From the NCBI RefSeq assembly GCF_000317435.1, contig NC_019728.1, positions 1 through 56,464 on the forward strand: a stretch of DNA of 56,464 nucleotides. The letters run 5' to 3'. Shown piece after piece: positions 9,194 to 17,825 of this stretch. The position numbers and the translations under genes were made by a program. Below the pieces are notes generated by a model, which was not told the origin of the DNA, made no database searches, and saw nothing but the letters and a program-made list of their open reading frames with translations. This stretch comes from Calothrix sp. PCC 6303. Its GTDB lineage: Bacteria > Cyanobacteriota > Cyanobacteriia > Cyanobacteriales > Nostocaceae. The stretch's first letter is position 1. Each line of letters opens with the position of its first letter.

Positions 9194-10705
9194 TTATTTT
9201 TGTGAAGTCTTATTTACTTGTTCAGTTTTTTTGACCTGTTGTTGTAATGCATCCTCAAATAAAGTCTCGATATCGTCTCTTGGTTGCTCTACACATTCTG
9301 TAGAACCTTGAGTTTCTATACCCTGAGATTCAAGAGCATCAAAAATTGCCTCAGCATTCTCTTTTTGTGCATTTTCATCCCGCAAGATTCTACCAAATGA
9401 ATTAATAGAAACCAAATTTTTACCAAACTCCTTATCAGGGCTAACTATCGTGACTACCTCACCTCCGTTGGCATCTTTCAACTTTAATACATAAGCCTTG
9501 CGCTGATCATCCTCTTCATAGATGGAATCTGCGTTCGGGTCAATTAAAACATATCCCATGCGAGCCAAAACATGTGCCACCTTGTCGGCAATTTCTGCTC
9601 TTAACTGCGAACTCAAAATCTCTCGCTGCGCCTGTTCTACAATCTCTTCTAGGCAAGGCTGTAGCTCTTCAATCTGCTGAACAATTTCCCGGATTTGCTC
9701 CGTCGTTAAAGACGACTCACTTTTTTGAAGACTGGTTTCAATTTCTTGGAGTTCTTGCTCATATTTTTTGAGGCTACCATTTGTCCAATAATCTACCTCT
9801 AGGCGAAATTTTTGCGATTCATCGCCCTGCCCAATTTCAATTTCATATTCACGATTGGCTTGCACTTCCGCAATTAGGCTTTTTAAATCTTCCAAAGCGG
9901 AATTATATAGGAGTTCCCACTCTTGCTGCTTTAACTCTAGCTCCAAACGCAAGTCAGCAAGTTTAAAGTAGGTTTGTTGACTAGTGGCAATCGCTGCTTC
10001 TAGTACACCATTTTGAATATTGTCACGAGCAAGATTTATCTCTCGTTTGAGGTCATTTAACTTACCAGGAGCAAAGCGTTGGTGCTGGTAGTTACAGTCT
10101 ATCTGCTCCCAAATCGTCTGCACATCATCCAAAATATTTTGTGCTAGTGTAGCCTTATCCTGCTTTTCTTGCTCCAGTTGTTGCTGTAATTGTTCGCGTG
10201 CCTGACGCTCTTCATCTATCAGTTCTGTAAACTTCTGGTCAAGATGCTGATTTAGTGCCAGATACTCCTGCCTTTGTTCTGCTGTAATTTGGAGAAATAG
10301 ACTGCGCTGCTCAGCAAAACCCTCACGCATCGCGTCTTCAAGGCGTTTTACCTCAACTTCGAGTGCTTGTTGCTGCTTACTCTCAGAATCACGAATTACT
10401 TTTTGGAATTCTTTACGTTGTTGCTGCAACCGTTGATGAGTTTGCAACTCTAGGATTGCCAAATTACTTTTGAGCTTCTTCGCTTCCTGTTCCTGTTGCA
10501 GTGCCCGATGCTCCATAGGCGCGAGACGTTGCTGCAACTCTCGATTTGCTTCTTCTCGAATGGCATTAAGACGTTCTGGAAGGTCTTGATTTAAAGAGCG
10601 CAGCCTACTGTCTTGTTTACGCAATCTACGCAGTTCCTGCTCTTCAACATTCACATAGCGACGCTTTTCTCCACTCATAGGAATCTCCAGTGTATTTTTA
10701 GACAA
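9194..10705 (-). CDS. Large coiled-coil protein of the NTPase cluster
   Basis: A 503-residue protein dominated by coiled coil from about residue 20 to 200 and again from 235 to 380, very rich in Gln, Glu, Leu and Arg. A more globular segment near residues 385-450 includes GYVLIDPN and VSPDKEFGKN, followed by an acidic tail. No catalytic motif or membrane segment is seen. It probably serves as a structural or sensor element feeding the AAA+ ATPase encoded 16 bp downstream; similar coiled-coil partners often sit next to AAA+ and Hsp70-like proteins, but the pairing here is inferred from position. An AT-rich 130-bp upstream region could hold the promoter for this three-gene unit. Confidence 0.75.
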   Translation of the reverse strand: MSKNTLEIPMSGEKRRYVNVEEQELRRLRKQDSRLRSLNQDLPERLNAIREEANRELQQRLAPMEHRALQQEQEAKKLKSNLAILELQTHQRLQQQRKEFQKVIRDSESKQQQALEVEVKRLEDAMREGFAEQRSLFLQITAEQRQEYLALNQHLDQKFTELIDEERQAREQLQQQLEQEKQDKATLAQNILDDVQTIWEQIDCNYQHQRFAPGKLNDLKREINLARDNIQNGVLEAAIATSQQTYFKLADLRLELELKQQEWELLYNSALEDLKSLIAEVQANREYEIEIGQGDESQKFRLEVDYWTNGSLKKYEQELQEIETSLQKSESSLTTEQIREIVQQIEELQPCLEEIVEQAQREILSSQLRAEIADKVAHVLARMGYVLIDPNADSIYEEDDQRKAYVLKLKDANGGEVVTIVSPDKEFGKNLVSINSFGRILRDENAQKENAEAIFDALESQGIETQGSTECVEQPRDDIETLFEDALQQQVKKTEQVNKTSQK

Positions 10706-10838
10706 GTAATTAATTATGTTTACTTATAAAGTTTATATTGTTTTTAGCGATCACATATTCTCACAAAATCACGTTGCGCCTTTCTAATAACTGATGGAAA
10801 ACTATAGAATAGGACTAGATATAACCAGTAATACCATC

Positions 10839-11111
10839 ATGCCAAGAGAAAGCAAAGTCAAAAAAGTTTCCCCTAACGAAGAGTCCGCCTTTTCTGAGTC
10901 AGAAGTAATAAACGCTGAGGTAGTTCCCGAAGAAGAAGAATCAGTAACACTTTCTAAAGGAGAATGGTAGGACTTAGAACGTTTAGAAAGTCAGATAAGA
11001 AGTGCTGTTTTAGAGGCAGCAAAAGCCCTTTGGGAGGTCAACACACGTCGTTTATACCGAGAGCGATACCCTACGTTTGAGGGTAAAGATTTTGTGTTGA
11101 GTCAATATTGA
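10839..11111 (+). pseudogene. Short plasmid-type gene interrupted by an in-frame TAG
   Basis: Reading from the ATG at 10839 gives 43 codons ending in a TAG at 10968-10970. The same frame then stays open for another 46 codons (DLERLESQIRSAVLEAAKAL, then RRLYRERYPTFEGKDF) to a TGA at 11109. The downstream part resembles a common cyanobacterial plasmid motif (helical segment, then RRLYR-x6-TFE), which suggests one ancestral ~90-residue protein with a nonsense mutation and a shortened C-terminus. Alternatives are two very short genes or programmed readthrough; nothing near the TAG points clearly to readthrough. It is the only plus-strand gene in the stretch and lies between two minus-strand blocks. 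Confidence 0.55.
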
Positions 11112-11116
11112 CTCAA
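11097..11116. repeat. Perfect 20-bp palindrome
   Basis: TTGAGTCAAT is followed directly by its exact reverse complement ATTGACTCAA. It overlaps the end of the broken plus-strand gene and lies about 30 bp downstream of the radical-SAM stop codon. It lacks the GC-rich stem and T-run of an intrinsic terminator, so a dimeric regulator site is at least as likely. Function is unknown. Confidence 0.6.
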
Positions 11117-11147
11117 TTGATGTTTCTGATTGCTATTTATTTTTTAC

Positions 11148-11762
11148 TTATAAGCACCCTCTAAGATTTTCAATTGTTTCCTCGAAAGCTCTTTGAAAAT
11201 TATGCGGTGGTATGCCAATCATTAAAGCCGCCTCATTGCGTAAATGAATCTCTACATTACGTTCACGCTCAAGAAATAAATTGGCTTGCGACAAATATCT
11301 AGAGGTCAAAAAATGAACTACCTGGTTTGAAGAGCCACGCCAACCCTTGTTGTCGTTAAGCTCTGATACATATTGCCCATCTATCAACACATCAATCATA
11401 TTGAGGACTTGTTCAATATTGCGATCGCATTTTGACCGAAGTTGCTCTAAAGTAAAACCTGTAAAACAAATAATGGATATATCTTGTTCTTGTCTGAGGA
11501 AAGTGAATAGCTCAAAGAGAGCCTCTGCTTGAAGCATTGGTTCACCTCCTGAAACTGTTATACCCTCTGTATTAGGCGTAGAAAGCACCATATTTGCTAA
11601 AAGTTTTGGCTCCATCAAATTCCCTGTAATCATGGGTATCCAATCCGGAGAAATGCAGTTCTGGCAGTTAAAACAGCAGCCTTGAACCCAGATAGCAAAA
11701 CGTTGTCCAGGACCAAGGGTTTGTGTAGCAGTACAAATTTCTGCAATATTGAGGAGGGACAT
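11148..11762 (-). CDS. Radical SAM enzyme, NrdG-activase-like
   Basis: A 204-residue protein with the radical-SAM cluster motif Cys29-x3-Cys33-x2-Cys36, inside FAIWVQGC, and the SAM-binding motif SGGEP about 50 residues later. Length and the GPG-x-RFAIWVQGC lead-in fit the small activating-enzyme group (anaerobic ribonucleotide reductase activase and relatives), which cleave S-adenosylmethionine to make a radical. I chose the ATG at 11762 because it matches the usual N-terminus (LNIAEI) and falls 1 bp after the upstream stop; an in-frame ATG at 11816 would overlap the STAND gene. No class III reductase is present, so its substrate is more likely another protein of this cluster (inference). 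Confidence 0.85.
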   Translation of the reverse strand: MSLLNIAEICTATQTLGPGQRFAIWVQGCCFNCQNCISPDWIPMITGNLMEPKLLANMVLSTPNTEGITVSGGEPMLQAEALFELFTFLRQEQDISIICFTGFTLEQLRSKCDRNIEQVLNMIDVLIDGQYVSELNDNKGWRGSSNQVVHFLTSRYLSQANLFLERERNVEIHLRNEAALMIGIPPHNFQRAFEETIENLRGCL

Positions 11763-11763
11763 A

Positions 11764-14700
11764 TTAAAAGGTAACAATAGATTTTTGTTTTGATTGCTCA
11801 TGTTGAATACGAGCATCAGAAAGTTGTTTGTCCAGTTCGGCTAATAACTGACTAACTTTCTGTATAATTTCATCTACTTTCTGCCTGTCAAGAGGTAGTA
11901 AATTTTTTTCCAGGGTGCAATCAGCTTGATAGTGAGCATGGAGATGAAAACTTATTTCATCTGTTTCTTCTTTATATTTATTGAATTGTTGAATCGCTTC
12001 TTGTAGTTTATCCCATGTTTGCTGATAATTTTGTCTGTCCCGTTCTAAGTCATTAAGAACAACTCGTAAAGGTTCATATAGCTTTGCACATTCTTCTTGG
12101 GTTAGTCTAATTAAATCTTGTGCAATTTCTTTTATCTTTAATTGCTCTTCTAGATTGCTATGCTTATAATTTTCAATCTCCACTTTAAAATGCTTTTGCT
12201 GATCTTGCAATTTTTTTAGCTCATTTTCATCTACAGAATTTTTATTCTTTAAATTTTCAATCTCTACTTTAAAATATTCTTGTTGTTCTTGCAATTGTTT
12301 TAATTCATTTTCAAGTTTAATATTTTGTTCTTTCAAATCCTCAATCTCTGAGGATTTACTTTTCACAGCTTCAGATGGTTCGTGAATCTCTGAATTTTGA
12401 ACTTCTATTTCATTGTTGGCTTGGGTTTCTAGTTGTAATGGTTCTGATTGAATAGAAACTTGTTTGTGAATCTCTGAGCTTGTAAGTTCTTTTTCATTAT
12501 TAACTAAATGTTCTCTTTGTAATGATTCTGATTGATTAGAGACTGAAATCTTATCTTCATAAATGTGTGAATCATGTTTTATTTTTGGGTCTCTACTACG
12601 TTTTTTATTATCTAACTGAACCAAAGCTTTCTGAATAAGAACAACTTTTTGATGCGACTCACCATATTCATGACTATTAATTTCTAGCGCTTTACGGTAT
12701 AACTCTTCTGCTTCGTCAAATTTTTCTAGTGATTGATAGACATAAGCGAGATTAACCATGTTATTAGCAATGCTGGGGTGTTTTTCTTTAAAAATACACT
12801 TTCTAATCTCTAGTGATTCTTCATAAAGCCTTGCAGCTTTTTCATAAGAACGTTGTTCTGTGAGATATTTTGCTAATTTATTTAGAATATTAACAACATT
12901 GGGATGTTTATTACCCAGCAATTCTCGGCTTACTTTTAGTAACCTGTTGTATAAAGCAACTACCTGATCATAACGATTTTGAAACTCATAAAGTTCAATC
13001 AGTCTCATCAATCCTTCTGAGAAATTAGGATTAATTGATTTGTCTTTACCATATATACCAATTGCCTCAGCATACATAGATTCCGCCTCTTCTTCCTGAC
13101 CAAGAGAGCGTTTGAATTCTGCAATCCCCAGCATATATTCACAAACATTTGGGTTATCTTCCCCATATACTTTCTTTGCAACTTCTAACGATTTTAGGTA
13201 TAAAGGTTCTGCATCTTCTTTGCAGTCTTGACTGACTAAAAAATTGGCATAAATAATCAACTTATCAACTAATTTTGGATGGTTATTTCCTAACGTATTT
13301 TCAAAAATTTCAACAGCTTCTTTAAGTAGCTCCTCAGTTTTTTTGAATTCTTTTTGAGAAAAACTAACATTTGCAAGGACACACAGCAATTCACCATACT
13401 TCGGGTGATTTGTACCAAGTACAGATTTGTAAATTTCTTGTCCTCGCGTCAGTAATGGTTTTGCTTCCTCATAATTGTTTTGCTCAGTATAGTTCACAGC
13501 CAAACGCACTAGAGACTCTGCAACATCTACATGTTCTTGCCCATAAACACGTTTTTGTATTTCCAATGCTTGTATATAAAGAATCTCTGCATCATCATAA
13601 CGACCTTGTGCAGTGTAAATCGTACCGAGAACCATGAGGTTGATAGCATGAGTAGGATGTCCCGTATTATCTTTAGATTTGTTAATTTCAATGGCTTTTT
13701 GGCAAATTTCTTCTGCTTCTTGATGTCGCCCTTGAGCAAGACATACTTGTGCTAAATTACTCAAACATATGGCATATATGGGATGATCATTTTCAAAAAT
13801 ATTCTCTACCATTTCTTTAGCTTTTTCACAAAAATTCTCAGCATCCTGAGTTAAACTTTGTTCAAGGTAAAGAGTAGAATTATTGATAAAAATATGAATA
13901 ATCATCTCATGATTAATCAGGAAGTATTTTTCAAAGTCTTGATTTTTATCAACATTTTCTTCTAATTTTAGATCAAATAATCTTTTATAAAGACTTTCAG
14001 CCTCTTTATAGTTCCCTCTAATTCGACAGACATATGCTAAATCGCTCAAATTGGGAATAAGGTCAAGACTCAAATTTGGAGTAGTATTAATGTCTTTTTT
14101 AATAACTAGTCTTTCCTGAATTTCTAAAGCTTCTCTACAATATTTCTCTGCATTTTCAAACTGACCTTTAGTAGCTAATAGCGTCCCGAAACTACTCAAC
14201 ACCCGAGTTGTAAAAGCATTTTCATTCCCAAATAAATTTTTCGTAGGTTCCAGAAGTTCCACTAAGTATTTTTCCGCTTTTGTGAAGTCTCCCTGTCGTG
14301 AGTATACTTGAGTCAGTAGATATTGAGCTACAATATAGCGTTCGTCTTCTCTGCTAAAACGAGATTCTATTTCTAATAGAAATTTTTCACCCCATTCTGC
14401 GGCTTGAGCATAAATTCCTAGATAAATACAAATACTCAGCAGGTACGTATGAGATATATACAGTTCCTGATAGTCCATCAGATGAGAGAAAGCTGTTGCA
14501 ATCTCTTCGATATGTGGCGTAATTAACATAGGTGGAATATTTGCCATTGCTGAATCAAAATTTCCAATTAGCAATGGTACCAGTAAATTCACCATCTTAG
14601 AGCAGAAGCTTTTTTTAAGAGCATTCGCGCTATCCAACTCATCACGCTTGTTTCGTACATATTCACGGACAAGATGATGAAATTGGTATAAGCCAGTTTC

Positions 14701-15714
14701 TTGACGTTGCAGGAGACTGAATTTTAGCAGCCAGTCATCTCTCAGTTCTTCTATTTCATCAAGTTTTCGCTTGAACTGTAAATTTTCAATTATCAACCAA
14801 GGAATAGGGGCAAGAGCAAATAAACTCAGGTAGTAACTGAGATGCTTTGCATCATCGCTCAATTCCTTCCAACTCAGATCAAAAGCAGTACTAATAGGAC
14901 TAATAGCTTTTTGAGCAAGCTTTTCTTCTTTCAGTCGTTCAAGCATTTCTGATAAAGATAAATCCTGTTTTCGAGCTAAATAACGACCTACTAACTCTAA
15001 ACCTAATGGTAAATAATCTAGCCATTGACAAAGTTCCTGTGCATAATCAATTTCTTCATCAATGCGGCTATCTCCATCTCTAAAACTTGTTCTTAACAGA
15101 CCTAAAGCTACAGACTCATCCAAAACAGGAATTTCTACAAAATCGACACCAAATCCATAGGTTAAACGTGTAGTAATTAAAACGCTAAAACGTCTTGCTG
15201 GAGGTAAGTATTGCCGGATTCTGTCAAAATCGTTTACGTCATCGAAAATAATTAAAACTTTTCCTTCACGCCAACGTGACCAACAAAATTCTAACTGACT
15301 TCGGATATCTAAGTCTTGTGGAGGGTCTATACCAAGAAACGAACGAGCAAAACCCAAAATGCCCTTCACTACATCTGTATCTCTAGCTAAAAGCCAACAA
15401 ATACCACCCTCGTAGCTTTTCTGGTATTTGAGTGAATATTGAATAGCTAGCTCAGTTTTGCCTATTCCACCAGTTCCATATAGGGCAATTGGAAGATGAG
15501 ATTGCATAATATTTTCATGGACAATTTTTAATTCCTTCTCACGACCCATAAACTCCGTAGCGTTGCTGCGGGGAACGTTAATGGGAAAACTCACAGGCTG
15601 TGAATTTACAGGAATTTGTCCAAAAAATAAGTTTTGACTTTCAACTGTCATGTTACCTTGATTAAGGGTAGCTACGTTTTTCATGTAGTTACCGCGATCT
15701 TCGCTGCCCGACAT
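11764..15714 (-). CDS. STAND NTPase with NB-ARC domain and kinesin-light-chain-type TPR repeats
   Basis: A 1316-residue protein with a Walker A YGTGGIGKT near residues 79-87, Walker B KVLIIFDDV near 155, and the rest of an NB-ARC/AP-ATPase module to about residue 400. Then follow roughly a dozen 42-residue TPRs of kinesin-light-chain type (repeated A-x-x-LY-x-x-ALEI-x-x-x-x-G-x-x-HP), and from about 1090 a long coiled coil. The N-terminal ~45 residues lack a recognised effector domain. STAND proteins are signal-triggered oligomerising switches, with the TPR array as likely sensor. The start has a good AAGGAAGAG 5 bp upstream. The next gene, radical SAM, begins 1 bp after its stop, so they are probably co-translated. 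Confidence 0.9.
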   Translation of the reverse strand: MSGSEDRGNYMKNVATLNQGNMTVESQNLFFGQIPVNSQPVSFPINVPRSNATEFMGREKELKIVHENIMQSHLPIALYGTGGIGKTELAIQYSLKYQKSYEGGICWLLARDTDVVKGILGFARSFLGIDPPQDLDIRSQLEFCWSRWREGKVLIIFDDVNDFDRIRQYLPPARRFSVLITTRLTYGFGVDFVEIPVLDESVALGLLRTSFRDGDSRIDEEIDYAQELCQWLDYLPLGLELVGRYLARKQDLSLSEMLERLKEEKLAQKAISPISTAFDLSWKELSDDAKHLSYYLSLFALAPIPWLIIENLQFKRKLDEIEELRDDWLLKFSLLQRQETGLYQFHHLVREYVRNKRDELDSANALKKSFCSKMVNLLVPLLIGNFDSAMANIPPMLITPHIEEIATAFSHLMDYQELYISHTYLLSICIYLGIYAQAAEWGEKFLLEIESRFSREDERYIVAQYLLTQVYSRQGDFTKAEKYLVELLEPTKNLFGNENAFTTRVLSSFGTLLATKGQFENAEKYCREALEIQERLVIKKDINTTPNLSLDLIPNLSDLAYVCRIRGNYKEAESLYKRLFDLKLEENVDKNQDFEKYFLINHEMIIHIFINNSTLYLEQSLTQDAENFCEKAKEMVENIFENDHPIYAICLSNLAQVCLAQGRHQEAEEICQKAIEINKSKDNTGHPTHAINLMVLGTIYTAQGRYDDAEILYIQALEIQKRVYGQEHVDVAESLVRLAVNYTEQNNYEEAKPLLTRGQEIYKSVLGTNHPKYGELLCVLANVSFSQKEFKKTEELLKEAVEIFENTLGNNHPKLVDKLIIYANFLVSQDCKEDAEPLYLKSLEVAKKVYGEDNPNVCEYMLGIAEFKRSLGQEEEAESMYAEAIGIYGKDKSINPNFSEGLMRLIELYEFQNRYDQVVALYNRLLKVSRELLGNKHPNVVNILNKLAKYLTEQRSYEKAARLYEESLEIRKCIFKEKHPSIANNMVNLAYVYQSLEKFDEAEELYRKALEINSHEYGESHQKVVLIQKALVQLDNKKRSRDPKIKHDSHIYEDKISVSNQSESLQREHLVNNEKELTSSEIHKQVSIQSEPLQLETQANNEIEVQNSEIHEPSEAVKSKSSEIEDLKEQNIKLENELKQLQEQQEYFKVEIENLKNKNSVDENELKKLQDQQKHFKVEIENYKHSNLEEQLKIKEIAQDLIRLTQEECAKLYEPLRVVLNDLERDRQNYQQTWDKLQEAIQQFNKYKEETDEISFHLHAHYQADCTLEKNLLPLDRQKVDEIIQKVSQLLAELDKQLSDARIQHEQSKQKSIVTF

Positions 15715-15770
15715 AATTTCTCTTCCTTAATTCCTTACATCCTTACACTAAGCTGGACTTCGCTTTACTG

Positions 15771-17330
15771 TTATAATTGTGCAACAATATTTGAAAGAAT
15801 TCCCAACTCGTATTCTAATCTCTGCTTATTTTTACAGTCTTCAATAACTAAATAAAATATATGTGAATGGTTGACTCGCATTCCTACTCGCCAATGGTTT
15901 CTGCAAGAATAGTTCGGTAATTTTATAGCATCTAGCTTCACCTCTCTAAAAATATCTCCTTGTAAGTGGGCATCTACCCATACAGTTATAGTTGAAAAAT
16001 TTCCTGTAAATGCTGTTAGCAAAGGTTGGTCGAGAAATTGAGTCTCTAGTAAGTCATCTAAATCTGTACCACCTTGGATAATCGGAATTAGCTGTCGTTC
16101 TCTTTCAGCATTAGCATTCAAATTTTCTGCGACAATGCCAAGTGTATATACACATCTTTCAACAGGGTCAATTAAGCTGTTAGCTATTAAGCACGCACCG
16201 TGGGAGATTGCAAAAGAACTGTAAGCATTGTTGAAGCTAGGATCAAAACGTGGGTCGCTTTCTTGAATGTCAAGAGCTTGCAGGATAGTATTTTGAGTCA
16301 GAATAAATTGGCATAAATCGCCTATTATAAACAGAAAATCAAATGATTGTTGATGGGATTGCATCCAGATGTACAAGTGTTGTATAACCTCTTGAATTCC
16401 TTTTTGGATAGGTGCAAATGCTTCACTGATGTGTTGGCATTTGACTGCATAACCACCACCAAAGCAATAAAGGTTATATTCTGCCATTGCCTCTGGCATT
16501 TTCAAATATGTAATCAGTCTGCTAGTACTTTCTTGATGAGAGTTAACTTTTTTTAGTTCAAAATCTTTCAGCAAACGAATGAATTCACGGCTTTCCTCAG
16601 CTAAAAAATGCCCATGTTTTTCAGTATAGGCAAGTTGCACACATTGGCGATCAAAGTCAAAACCTGCATCTCCGTAGTTATCTGAATAAAGAACCTTGAC
16701 TTTTTCCGTTGTACTGATAGAACACAAACTCAGGTTAAAACTACTACTTCCCATATTGCAAACCAACAGGTTGCCATGCGTTTCTAAATTCTGGCGTTGC
16801 TTTTCCCAAATCCAATATGTAGCAGCAGCAACAGACTCACTAATTAATTGAAAGTTGTTTGCTCCTATGCCTAGTTCGTTCATTATTAGACGATTTAAGC
16901 ATACCTTTTCCTGATTGGCGATATCTCTATAATAAGTTTCTGGTATAGATATAACCAGGTTTTTAATATTACCTTTTTGCTGACTAAAACTAGAACTCTG
17001 AACTTCTTTGGAAAACAACAACTCACGTAAAAAATCTGCCGTGACAGTAATGCGAGCGCGCTGCTCTTGATCACTATTCAAATACTTTGAGGTATGAAAA
17101 AGTAGTTGCTTTTGAAAGCGCCCATAGCCTTCTACATTCGGGTCTCGTATTATTTTACTACGAGCTGCATCACCAATTACTATGCCATCACCATCATACA
17201 CAATCAAGGATGGGATGTGTTTTTGTCCATTCTTAAACTCGTATTCAAATAGATGTAATGTACCGTTTTCAAAGTATGAAACTACCGAGTTAGCCGTACC
17301 AAAATCAAGCCCAACTTTATGTGAGGACAT
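15771..17330 (-). CDS. Hsp70/actin-fold protein with altered phosphate-2 motif
   Basis: A 519-residue Hsp70-like protein. Phosphate-1 GLDFGTANS is at residues 7-15, then IPSLIVY and IGDAA as in DnaK, LVISIPETY (connect-1 region), a SESVAAATYW helix, and an adenosine-loop-like FLFIIGDL near 336. The phosphate-2 loop, normally D-L/x-GGGT, reads CNMGSSS (about residues 201-207), losing the aspartate and the glycines, so nucleotide hydrolysis may be weak or absent. After residue ~385 a β-rich region could be a reduced substrate-binding domain; no C-terminal lid is obvious. It heads the minus-strand train 56 bp upstream of the STAND gene. Hsp70-like proteins occur in multi-component NTP-dependent conflict systems, which fits the setting. 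Confidence 0.8.
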   Translation of the reverse strand: MSSHKVGLDFGTANSVVSYFENGTLHLFEYEFKNGQKHIPSLIVYDGDGIVIGDAARSKIIRDPNVEGYGRFQKQLLFHTSKYLNSDQEQRARITVTADFLRELLFSKEVQSSSFSQQKGNIKNLVISIPETYYRDIANQEKVCLNRLIMNELGIGANNFQLISESVAAATYWIWEKQRQNLETHGNLLVCNMGSSSFNLSLCSISTTEKVKVLYSDNYGDAGFDFDRQCVQLAYTEKHGHFLAEESREFIRLLKDFELKKVNSHQESTSRLITYLKMPEAMAEYNLYCFGGGYAVKCQHISEAFAPIQKGIQEVIQHLYIWMQSHQQSFDFLFIIGDLCQFILTQNTILQALDIQESDPRFDPSFNNAYSSFAISHGACLIANSLIDPVERCVYTLGIVAENLNANAERERQLIPIIQGGTDLDDLLETQFLDQPLLTAFTGNFSTITVWVDAHLQGDIFREVKLDAIKLPNYSCRNHWRVGMRVNHSHIFYLVIEDCKNKQRLEYELGILSNIVAQL

Positions 17331-17825
17331 AAAAGTTAATTTTTACGTCTAATGTGAATTAGGAAAAGGGTAGGAGAAGTAAGAAAATGAAAGTTACTAG
17401 CTTTTCACTTTAAACTTCCCCTACGAATAGCATAGGGGTTAAGCCGGGATACCTGCAATATGGGACACGTTGTAAAGTTTTGTGTGCGTATATCAAGCAA
17501 AACCCTTGACATAGGGGTAAAAGTAGCCAAAGCGCATTTTGCCGCCATGCGTCCTCTGTAAACCTTACTCAGACGCTTGTTTTAGAAAAAAACGTAACTG
17601 CCTAGGTAAGAAAGTCAGGGATATTCCGATGAGGGAAGAAAAATGGTAGTGTTCAAACATGAGTCCAGAAGAAAAAGATCAAATGGAATTAGGATACAGA
17701 ATAAGGCGATACGAACAAAAATAACAAGCAAAATTTTAATACTGAGGAATTCAATTTTGATGTGAAAGCCAAATTTAGCAAGCTATTCAAAATAAATTTT
17801 GCACAACTAATTTTTAGATGATACC
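17331..17825. other. Intergenic region with two plasmid-dispersed repeats
   Basis: No convincing gene in these 495 bp. Positions 17438-17480 resemble 42342-42391 (shared TAAGCCGGGATAC and GACACGTTGTAA). Positions 17513-17606 resemble 38268-38358 in the same orientation, beginning GGGGTAAAAGTAGCCAA. A 21-codon ORF at 17658-17723 is too short to support. The segment also carries the promoter region of the Hsp70-like gene and the 3' end of parB. Confidence 0.6.

Noticed and set aside
17658-17723. 21-codon ORF in the parB downstream region
   Set aside because: Too short, no ribosome-binding site, no recognisable product.
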